A stretch of DNA of 64,000 nucleotides, taken from the NCBI GenBank assembly GCA_002633005.1, contig NMRA01000172.1:120229-184228 (forward strand), written 5' to 3'. The position numbers and the translations under genes were made by a program. This DNA comes from Phoronis australis (taxonomy: Eukaryota; Phoronida; Phoronidae). The notes beneath the pieces are model-generated. The model was not told the DNA's origin. It searched no databases and worked only from the letters and a program-made list of their open reading frames with translations. This document shows positions 26,101 through 38,100 of the stretch, in pieces. How positions within the stretch are numbered: the stretch's first letter is position 1; each line of letters starts with the position of its first letter.

Positions 26101-29100
26101 TACTCTTCAAGAGGTTTAATCACTGGGGGAGGTTTGCTCTTCTGCCACTTGACACCAAAGTACTTCCCAAAAGGATACCCCACGCAGCTGAAAGAGACAA
26201 GACAAAACTGTGAACAGTTTGCATTTGTAAAATTAGATGATCTGCTTCATTGTACAAACAGCCTGACATGGATCTCTCTCAACAGACATGGATCTCTCTC
26301 AACAGACATGGATCCCTCTCAACAGACATGGATCCCTCTCAACAGACATGGATCTCTCTCAACAGACATGGATCTCGCTCAACAGACATCGATCTCTCTC
26401 AACAGACATGGATCTCTCTCAACAGACATGGATCTCTCTCAACAGCATTTAATTCATGAATGCTGAATGAAAGAAACCACAAGTCAAAACAAAAACTTAA
26501 TTCATTACCTTCGCATTTTGTCTTATTTTTTAAGTTGAACATGAAAGTTTTCACGGTCTTGTATTGTTTTATACATCATCTTTCTGTTAGTAGTTGAAAG
26601 GCTGGTTTAATCAGTAAATGAATTTAATTATAATAAAAATGAAGATGGTTCATGATTGTGTTAATGGAGTTACGGCCCTTGGCTGGGTTGCAAAAAAATT
26701 CAGAAGTTCTCCAGTTTCATTGTTGCAAGACATCCAACATGCGAAATGACAAAAGATAGTGTAATGTCATTGTCGTTATCCCCTAAATAACTTTTATGCA
26801 ACCTGGGCTTCATGATTCCATACTGAAATAAATCCCCTTGGTCCCAATTTTGTCTTTGCAAGGACCAGGAGTAAAACCTTAGATGAAATGTCCTAAGTAA
26901 CACAATGGGTTATGTTTTATATTATTTTCCCAAGTATCTCAACACCTAGTCTTAAACAACAATGCAATGGAACAGAAAACTCATAATTGATATCAAACTC
27001 ATAAACTCAAAATTGCTTTTCAGAAAATTCCTCATCGATTCCAAAACAATTCATAAAGTTGACTCCCTAAATTAAGTAGAATGATACTTGACCAGCGAGG
27101 CAAACACCATCAGTGTAATTGAAGTGTATCACCAGAGAAAGAAAATCAATACAGTAACAACAGAAGGTTACTTTGTCGATAATTAGAGAGAAAAGAACAT
27201 CAGTTGAAGCTGCATACACCAACTACAGAACAGATTTACCTCACCAGAACTAATACCTCACACAGATAATACACAATCAATTATCATGGAGAGAACCAGA
27301 AAATACAGTGAGCAGCATTCTCCTTTCTCATGCAGCAGTTCAAGAAAAATCTCAATCAAACCTTTGTCAGCCGTTTAGAAAATTTAGGAAAAGGACAGAT
27401 TTATTTTTCTTTAAAGGACATTGCACTTTATAATTTCTGCATACAGTGCTATATGACTTTACCAGTACTTTTACAATATTAACAAGTTCCGTCAATAAAT
27501 CATGTGAGTTTGCAGGAGACAATCCTAAAGACATTTCTCAATAACGTGTTTGCTTAAAGATGTACTTGCATGCTTCTAAATCCTAAGTATGTTAACGTAC
27601 AGCAGGAACTAAAGGACAATGCTATTTTAACATAATCTACGCTAAACAAAAAGCAGTTCTATTCATTGACAAGTTTTAAATGTGAAAACAAAAAATTCTG
27701 CGAATAGGTGACCTCTGCACTGACGTACTTTGCGGGCTCACACAGCCCACATTATTATGTTATTCCCTAGCACCACGTCATGATACTTACTGGGCCCAGT
27801 TCAGTGATTTGCTGTGATCATTTTCACCACAAAATTTTTTAAAAACATTTGGCAAATTTCAACCTTCTTCGTATTCACATCTTCGCTATATGTTGTGTTT
27901 CTAACTAATTTGGCCAAGCAATCAAAGATAAGGAATTCGCATGCAAGTTCCACTTTAATGCATCTGACGATAGACAGACCAGAATTGGGGGGAGAGGTGG
28001 AAACTTGCCAAGTTGTGTGAAAATCTAAGCAAGTAAATTAAATTCAGTGTCATTCAGGTAAATGAAAAACTTTTGGTTTTTATCAATTTCTTAGTTTCTG
28101 AATTCTGGGAAAAACCCTTAGGAGAAATTTGGAATTACCGACCACAATACAGACACCAAGATGTGATGCTTAAAAGGAACCATTCATGACTAAAGATGGG
28201 GCAGGTGCATATGACAGCATAGACAGGACATGTGTATATGACAGCATAGACAGGGGAGGTGTGTATGACAGTAGACAGGGGAGGTGTATGACATAGCACG
28301 AGCATAAAAAGAGGAAAATCAGCTGAGTTTAACTCAACTTAAGGCACTGAGACCAGGAACGTGGTATCTTTGCTGCGCGTGAACTTGGAATACTGCTTAA
28401 TCTCAAGATCGCATATGCGTGAACTTGAAATTGAGTATTCATTTGGACAATCAGGTGAAATTTTTTGACCAGTGTAAAGAATTTTTGTAATTATTGGCCT
28501 GACACATCTGCCCATTTTCTCCTTTAATGTAACTTGTGTCAAAGAATTAGACAAATACGTGAATAGTTAAATCAATTATTGTTTGGTGAAGATCGCCAAT
28601 AGTTGAAAAAATTGTTAGGCCTAACATATACGTTATTTTATTAACATGCAATTCGATTTAGTGCAGTGCAAATTTTTTCTCAACGTGAATGTGGTTATTT
28701 GAGTGAACTTGTCAAGTTTCCTGGTGTATTCCAAGTTCATGCACATCATGATCTTGAGACTAAGCAAGATTCCAAGTACACACACACAGCATCTTCACCC
28801 TCATCAACATTACAGTGGCACCAGGTCAACCATGTGACAGAGTGACCTTTTCCTAAAAGATACCCTAAATACCAGTATTGCCCATGGGTGTTTTCAGTAT
28901 GTTTAGGACTTTGACTCAGACCTGGCATGTCTGATGTAAGCTGCAGTCTGGAATATTCAGTTACTATACACTGATTGTTTAGAAAATTACATGGTGTGTA
29001 CAAACTGAATTGCACCTTTTGGTATTTTACAGACTTAGTAGACAACATAAATACTAAAAGGTAATGACAGGGACAATTTTAGGACTGTGCCTGGCACCAT

Positions 29101-32100
29101 TGACCCACGAAGATTTTCATTGAGGCACTGTGGTTGCTTAACTGGGCTAAGGGGCACATAAAAATTGCCCCACAATCACACCTTATTTTGTCTTGAATAA
29201 TACCCATTGTATTCAGATTCTAATACAAGTACAATGCAGAGCAGCCAATCAAAACTAATGTCAATGATCAAAACAACAATGTTCAAGCCCTGGTATAGCA
29301 TTATGAATGAAAATATACAAATCTCAACTGTGAATTTATAACTTTGGTACTCGGGAAATTCAAAATGTCCTACATTTCATTTATGCATGAAATCCAACCC
29401 AAATCATGTGTGTCTACTCAAAATTGTGACATTCTCATTAACCAACATTTTCTGTGCATACATGTCTAAATATCAAAATCACGAAATTTGAAAATTGCGA
29501 TGAACCAAGTTGAAATGGTCTCAAAGTGAGTTTTCCTCCAATCATGATCGCGACTAGAGAGAAGGCTTCACTTGTCAAGAAAAAGGCTATTAAAGCACAA
29601 TGCTGAGCAAAACATTTTGAAAATAAATCCTCAACGCAACAACAAATATGTGCCTGCAGCGAAAAAAACAACTTTTGATTGAAGCCACTCATTGCAATTA
29701 ATGTCATAGAACCACTATGGTTGTGAGCTCCATACTAAGTTTAGAAATGATTTCTCAGCTTATCAAGAACTGGCAGGTCATTATTCCTTCAGACCAGCTC
29801 CAATTAATACGGTGTGCACAAATACTATATGCCTTTTCATACTGACTTAACTCTCGTCTCAGTGGAGCATCGACATGAACTGCGAAGTTAACAAAACCGT
29901 TCATGCCGTCTTCGGTAGTTAACGGACATCGAAGTAAACGGTGGTGACGCTGTTGTCATCAAAGTAATCGCAAGGTAGCGCTGCATGCTAAGGTTTTTTA
30001 CTGTGACAATTTGGGAACATTTACATGTGTTAATTGATATAAAATTTATTCTCAATTTGATTGGTGATCATTCGAGCAAAAAATATGCAATTATTAGCGA
30101 TGACACTACCCTTTAATTGTTGATGATAACAGTGGCACCTGGCAATAACTTCGATGAGTCCAAAGTTGACCGTTCATACTGCAACACAGAGTCACCTAAC
30201 TTCAAAACAAATGTGACATGACAACAACATATGTGTTCATCCAGATTTTTCTCATGTTGCAGAGTAAGATCTAGCGCAGATTTGGATTTAATCTGCGGTT
30301 AATCCCGACTCCACAGTAACTTAAAAATCTTAGGGACGCTAATTGCAAAACTTGAGGGGGATTTCACGACAGGTAATTTGTTGAGTCGAAACTGTATTTT
30401 TACTAAAGAATTCAAGTTGCTTTATCGACGATCACGAGGCAGCGACACGTTGATAGAAATGCATCACAGTTTTGTAGGTAGCCTGCCATAGGTTACAGAT
30501 ATGTTGCCGTGTAAACTTGATGAATCCTAGCTTCCGATTTCACCCGTTTCGGTTTTTTATTGACACTGGCAGCAAGTTTGTGGTGACAGACGCAAACGGC
30601 AGAAAGACTGAACTTTTCTGGCTCACTCACCCAGCTGACAAGCAGGGTTTTGAAACCTGGGTATATACCTCTACCACCCACCATACAGATGAAGAGAGAG
30701 AGATTTGAAAACAAAAGAAGAAGGGAATATACGGTATATTGTATATTTACAACACAGGATGTTTCAAAATGCACTCACAATTCAAATGACAATAAATAGG
30801 TTCTTGTTGATTTACAGCATTATTGGTTTAAATTCATAAAAACCTGATCAAAAAGGAATTTAAATGACATTATCAGCAAGAAAAGTGGTTAAATTCTGAG
30901 ATCAGCCCCAACAAAGCATCCAACTCACAACTGAGATCATCCTCAGCAATCGTAGTTCAAAACTTTGCTGGCAGAGCAACTAAACCTCACTCCATTAATG
31001 GCAACGTATTTTAAATGGTGAAGTCAACACCCTTAATTTTAGATTAAATAGCTGACAGACAAACAATAGCAATTAGTTACTATATTGTAATAAAATCACA
31101 AAAAAAAACCCAACAGATAATTGTAATAAAAGAAAACAAAAGTGCTCTGGAGAGTGACATTAGCAGAAATCAAACAATAAAGAAATTGAGGTTTATAACG
31201 GAAACCCGAATACCAACATCCCGACCCAGACCAAGACATTGATGATGGCGTAGGCGCTGATATCAACACCGATCAGATGCCATCAGCAACTCGATGCCTG
31301 GACACTGGGTCAATGACTACGACAAAACTACCATCGCACTGCCTGGCCAAGATGATCCCATGGGACTGGCATATTGACATTATTTCTCCTTACGCTACTT
31401 GTAATTACTCATTGACAGATGGCAGGTAGGACACCTATGAGGCTGCTCCTTTATGAACCCTCCCATCAGATTAGCCAGTCGATCAAATATAGCACATGCC
31501 TTTTTGTAAAAACTACACTTCTGAACAGCAGGAAAGTGGTTTGCTGGTCCAGGCCATAAACAGAACATTGAACAGCTGTTAACCACTGCACGTCACAAAT
31601 CACCAGTTTGACATGTGCAGTCAGATCCACACACAGAGTCAGTCATGTAAAGTAGCAGACATTGGTCTTGCATGGTGCTAGTTTGCCTGTCGCAGATTCT
31701 TTATGGGTTTGAATTTATATCCCAGTCCCACTACAGAGGCGGATCTACAGGGGGGTTCAAACCCCCCCCCCCCCCTAGGGGCAGGATCAAAAATAAAAAT
31801 TGAAAAAAAAACTTCACCAGAAAAACGAAATCGGCTACTAAAACCACAACAAATCTCACACTGGAGGGGGGAACCTCCTCCCAACCTTGACCTTCCGCTC
31901 GGTGCTATGCGCCTCGGATTCGCTCAAATCCTAAACCCCCCTTACTGAAAACATAGATCTGCAACTGCAAGATAAAAACTTGTCTAAGAAAAAAGGGCAA
32001 AACCCTAAGACAATAGTAGTCTTAATTAAGCCTCAATCATCACTAACCTGTTTTAAATACCAAATTAAGTGATTTCTTGTCCAGCACTCTATATTCGTTT

Positions 32101-35100
32101 CACTAGGTTTACATAAGTGAAGCAAACACTACAAGTTTACTGAAACTGCTAAACTATCCGAATCTGCCGGAAGGGCTTTGGGCGCTTTAATTAATAAATT
32201 TAATAAGAATAAAAATATGAGGTACAGAATGTTCACTACATTATTCAATGCTTGTGTTGTGTCTGTTTGAGATTATTGTGTAGGTGTCTGGGGCGGCTCT
32301 AGTCTACAGGATTATGATGTCATTCAGAATAGAGCCGCGCGATTTTTCTTGGGCGTTCACAAATTCGCTCCCAATCGTGCCGTTATGAGTGACATGGGGT
32401 GGGAATTCCCCAGTGTTAGGCGGAAAATTGAGCTTTTGAGAATGTGGAATCGCATTATTAATTTCGAGGATGATAGACTAACATACTGAATATTTTGGTG
32501 GGACTACACTACTTGTACTAATAATTGGTCTTCTGAAGTTTTGAGCGTTTTTGAAGAATTAGGGATTTCGGATTGTTTTCATAACTTACGTTCAGTTAAT
32601 CTGTCTCACTGTAAGAATATTTTGCATGATTTGGCCTGTAATAGATGGTTGTTTGAAAGGCGTTCGAAACCAAAGTTAAGAACCTATGTTTTGATGAAGA
32701 ATGTCTTTGAAGTTGAGCCTTACGTGCTTTTAGACTTAACTCTGCCTAGTAGCTCATATCTTGCTCAAATTAGAACCGGAACCCTACAGCTATTGGCTGA
32801 CTTGCCCCATGTCCTTGGGAGGGGAGCAGATTGAAAAGTAGCATACACTGACATGAGTGCCTCTTTACACTTCTGCGCAGGATATTATCCAAACAAGGGT
32901 TATTGAAATACTGGGCAGACAACTGGTCTACAGGACAAGATGGCCACTGGGGGGATACTGCAAAATTTCAATCCACCTGAAAATCAACTAGTGCTGGCAC
33001 AGGGCTGTAACAGTTAATATTTATCTGCGTGTTAAGCTTCATTGAAATCTGTCAGAATGACCACTAGGGGTTGCTGCAGTGGTGCAATTAGCCCAAACAT
33101 CAGCTGATGCTGGCACATACTTCTGTGTGAAGTTTTGCTGAAATCTATCAATCGGTTCTCAATGGATGACCACTATAAAGGATGTTTAAGTCCTTGACTG
33201 GTACCTGAGCACTACCCATCAAATACATCTAGAGATCAACTTTCATTGAAATCTCTGTATTAGACATCATCTGGAAAGTACGTTCTTCCCTAAAAATATT
33301 GAAGAGCTCGTCCCTTAATAGAAGGGAGTAAGGGAGACTGAAAAGTGGTATGCACTGCCTTAATGAAGCACTATACATCCATTACCCCCTTGCTCCAATT
33401 TTCAATGTCAAACAGGGTATTTTCAGATAATGAGCAGACAGCCAGACAGGGATAACAACAATACATGTGGCCACACATGCCTACATGTACAATGTACTAC
33501 ATGCAATATGAAGGAACAGAAGTTTCCAGGGCTTCAAATACATGGTTGACCCACATCAACAAACAGTGAATTCCTAACATTAAGCAGCTGCCAGTAAAGG
33601 TCATGGTGGGGTTAAAGGAGAATTCCACCCGATTTAATTAGTCTTTTTTGCCGTCTTAATCGGTCTATATCCACATCGCCTCGCATACGGTCGACCTAAC
33701 CTTGCCAAGAGGTGTCGCGTTAACCTGTGAGGAAGGTGAGAAACGACGCTAGCAACGTCAGTGGTTCATATGCAGAGTGAATGACGCTATGTTGCGGTGC
33801 ATCGTTCCCACTGTACGAACTAAGCAGCTGCGAGGAAAGCGGGTATATCGTTTTTATTTTTTACTTCCTCGAGAGTCCGAAATGCTTAGGAAGTAGCTCA
33901 TGGTAGTGAAGAATGAAATATACGCTGTAAATAGCAAGTATGAGTCCGTGAAACACCTCGGTGTCTGTGGCCTCCAGACGTCGTCGGACAGTGCCTGACG
34001 AATGCTGGCTTACCAAATAACTCCAAACGTTCCGTTGTCTGAGCTTGTTCCCCGTGCCTCTCTAGTATTTCTTCATCACTGTATTCCTGTTCGAATTGAT
34101 AGCCTGTAAAACTTAACGATCCGCCTGCGAAGTCGGGACTGATGAGCTCTAGCTTGTCCTAAGTCGGGATTACGAGTTGCCATGTTGGCGTTTATTACTG
34201 AGCGTTCTGTTTCAAAATGAATTATTCTCACCCTAACCAATATTTATATAAAACTGAAACAAAGTATGTCTCATTAGATGCAATTTGTAATGCCTTTGGA
34301 GTGTTCGTGAGTGCAAATGATTTGAGAAGCCAGCAATGAATAAATCACGTTACCGGCTTTAGGTGCAATAAAACTAATTGCCGGGACACCGAGGCCCTGT
34401 GAGTTCATGCTAATTGAGTGTTTGCTGGCAGAAACTGTGGTGAAACAACTCGATTTCCATCCCACAGCCAGGTGTTAGGGGAATCTTGATTTACATTTAC
34501 ATTACCCAAATAATGATTGTCAATGTACAACTTCTGCCCTGACGGTGCTGTGGCCAAAGCGGAACTTGAATTCGCGGCCCCCGAATAGTAAGTAGATTTG
34601 CAGTTTTGTGGCTAATTCACCAACATAATCACATGCACATTACTTTGGCTCACTAGTATAGTATTTTCTTGACTGGAAGTTTAGTTTCCACTGAACTTTG
34701 GCTGGTTTATGTTCGTGATGTCTCAGTTTCCGAGCCACTGGCCGGGATAACGCCGAGTCCAATCCGGCCGGCCGCGACGGGCCTGATCGTCTGCCGTCAG
34801 GTAACGCAACCGTAAGTGTCGTTATGGAGTAGAACTACTCTATCTAAAATGATACAAATTAGGTTGTTTTTTGGGTGGCATGCTCCTTTAAGAGATCCCT
34901 CAGCTGACAGTCATGTGAGCGGCACTTGAGACCAGTTCTTGGATACAATTATACTTCATGTACTAGTCATATGGCCACTAGAACATTACAAAAAATTAGC
35001 ACACATTTTATAGATGAACAATAGATTCCCGTATTTCTTTAGCAGTTTTTTCATAATAAGAATTGACCTACTCGGCCTAGTAGGTCAATTCTTGCTCAAA

Positions 35101-38100
35101 TTAGAACCAGAACCCTACAGCAATTGGTTGAGGTTGGGCGTTTTCGTTCTCTAGAATTTGATGACAGAATTTGCTGTCATTGTCACACTGGTCAGGTCGA
35201 AACTGAACTACATTTTCTGTTTGAGTGTCCGTTTTTCTTAGATGCCAGAAACACCTTTTACTGTCAAGTTGAGATTAAATATCCACGATTCCGTGCAGAA
35301 AGCTGTGAAAGTAAATTAATTACAATCATGCAAAAAGATGTTATTAGAAAAACTTCAGTTTTCATCAAAAATATTTTTGAAGGAAAAATTATATTTATTT
35401 ATGATCACTTTTATCTCGGCCTTCTCTTTCTGGTCCTCTTGCAATGTGTGTGCACTTGTCATTTCTTTTTTGTATCATGTATCTAAAGTGACTTATAAGC
35501 CCCATGGAGGGCTGGGTGTTCCTAGTCTTTGTAACGTATTCATTGTTTCAATTCATTTGAACACGTCACTAAAATAAAAATTACTTACTTACTTACTTAC
35601 TTTACTAATAACGATAACTCTGACAGACATGCCCTTTACTTTTTGAATGGCAAAGTGAAAGTACTTAGCTGTGGTTCTAGAATCCAAATAATATACTGTT
35701 GCCATGACAGCAGATACTTGGTATAATTTTGTCAAGATATCTCACTACAAAACATTGTAGGTAAGTTCTAAGCAGACAATTTGTACACATCACAGTTCCA
35801 GCGAATTAGCTCTCACATCTACGTACTTCCATTCTGTACTTCGATCACAAAATGTACGCAGAACTCACCCAGGAACAACAGTCAGTACAGACTAAACTTC
35901 TACACAAGTATGTAAATGTCAGCAAGACGAAATGCTTGGTTAAATTCTCCTAGCACTGAAAAAGATCTTGCAATAAGAAATGCTTGAAATTGTGTAACAT
36001 CCTTTGAAATACACTACCCTACATTGACTTTCTTTTTATCTATACTTTGTAAACAAACACTTGGCTTTGTTAAACTAGATTATTACAGATGGAAACATTT
36101 TAGCTGCAAAAAAATTGTCAATTTCTGGAATTGGTTAACATTTACTATACATATGAATGAGCTCAGGAAAACACTCAAGACATGGTGGGTTTTAGAAGAA
36201 AAACACATTTCCATTAACTGTATCTTGGACAAAAAAGTTGACTGAAAGTTGACATTTTAAAGTGCATTTACAAGCAACTCCTTCATATCCCCAGTACCCC
36301 TATGCACAGCCAGCATACACCACCTGTGATGAAAATGGAAGCATAAAGCTCACCATTGTTTGTCTTTAAACAAATGAATTGATTTCAAAGCCAAGTTGAG
36401 CCAACTGCATTCCATTGTTAGTTACAAGTCATGCCAGTGGTAACATATTAATGTTTGCTAAGAGATAACATATTGAAAGGATCACTCAAATGAATCAACT
36501 CCTCCACCATTCATATTCTGAATCCGATACACATCACTAACATGGCGCCATATGGCCGGTAAGTACATACATTCTAAAGGAAAATGTCTTCAATTTGGAA
36601 CAAAAATAACTTCTAAAATTATCATTTTTCGATTTTCAAAGGATTATTTTGATAAAAAAGCTTAGAAATTCACCAAATGTTGTCTGGCGATAGCTGTATC
36701 ATACAAACCATGTTATAACACGGTATTCAAATTGTCTTCAGTTATTTTGTTTACCAACTTTAATTCCACTCTTCAACCATATTTTGTCTTAAATTGAAGA
36801 TTATTTACCATAATTGCCATTAAAATACGGAGGCAGTTGTTACCTTTATTAAATAATGCTTTTTAAACTTATTTTTGCCAGTGATGTTCTGGTGATAACC
36901 TATCATTTGAAGGTGTGTTCAAAACTAATTGAAACATTCTGCAACACGAAAAACAGTGTTCTTTACAAATCATGCCAGTCGTAATTCATCCAAAAACGAT
37001 CAAACACTAAAAAATTATCCGGTTTAGGACATGCTGGTTAGCGAAATTTTATTTCCAAAATTTTCAAAAAATTAACATTCAAGACAAAATGGCTTTGTTA
37101 TAAGCATACTGTTAACTGTTGAAAGTTGAAAGTTCATTAATTCACAACATTGTCATGAGACACTGTAAAGTGCAAAAACATAAGCTAGATTATTGGTGTC
37201 CCAGCTTCAAAGACTTTTTACTTGTAAGTATACTTGTAAGTACAATGAGATGCATATGATTGACTTTCAAACAAGAAGACCAGGAAATAAGTGTTGATGA
37301 GATAGAGCACAATTCTATTTTAGTAACATTTTACATTAGGTCAAAGGGATGAAAGGGCAGAGACATCAGAATACAACTCCATTCCGTGTTATATTCTGCA
37401 AGCATTTCACGAATCACTACCATCTAAATTAAGCTCAACTTAGGCTATAAAATACCACTACAGTATAGTTTGAAACCTAGGACCAATATATATACTACTA
37501 CAGTATAGTTTGAAACCTAGGACCAATATATATACTACTACAGTATAGTTTGAAACCTAGGACCAATATATATACTACTACAGTATAGTTTGAAACCTAG
37601 GACCAATATGTATACCACTACAGTATAGTTTGAAACTTAGGACCACAATGTATACCTCTACGGTATAGTTTGAAACCTAGGACCAATATGTATACTACTA
37701 CAGTATAGTTTGAAACTTAGGACCAATATGTATATTACTCCTAGTTTGAAACACAGGTTTCAAGTAGTAAGCGGTGTGAAGAATGAATTAACATGCAAAA
37801 ACCAAAAACCCTAAAGTACTAGTAGGGTTAAAGTGTTTAAAATAACCTATTTTAAATCAAAAATGTATACTAAAAACAAACCCACAAATCGATCAGCTGT
37901 CAAATTAGAACACCTGCAAACATTATCTGACAATATGCTAATTACCTGATCTTGAGTTACGAGTATTTATCGATACATACTATGCAAAACCGAGACAACC
38001 AATCACAGCACTTGGTCAACGGCTCCATTGTGTTTAGTGCGAAAAATTGTCATGGTTTATGGCATATAATAAGGGATGGCGAGGGGTTGTTTGTGGTGGT

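Noticed and set aside
26134-26466. Repetitive frames rich in MDLSQQ / TWISLNRHGS
   Set aside because: They are translations of a 20-bp tandem repeat in ceramide synthase intron 1.
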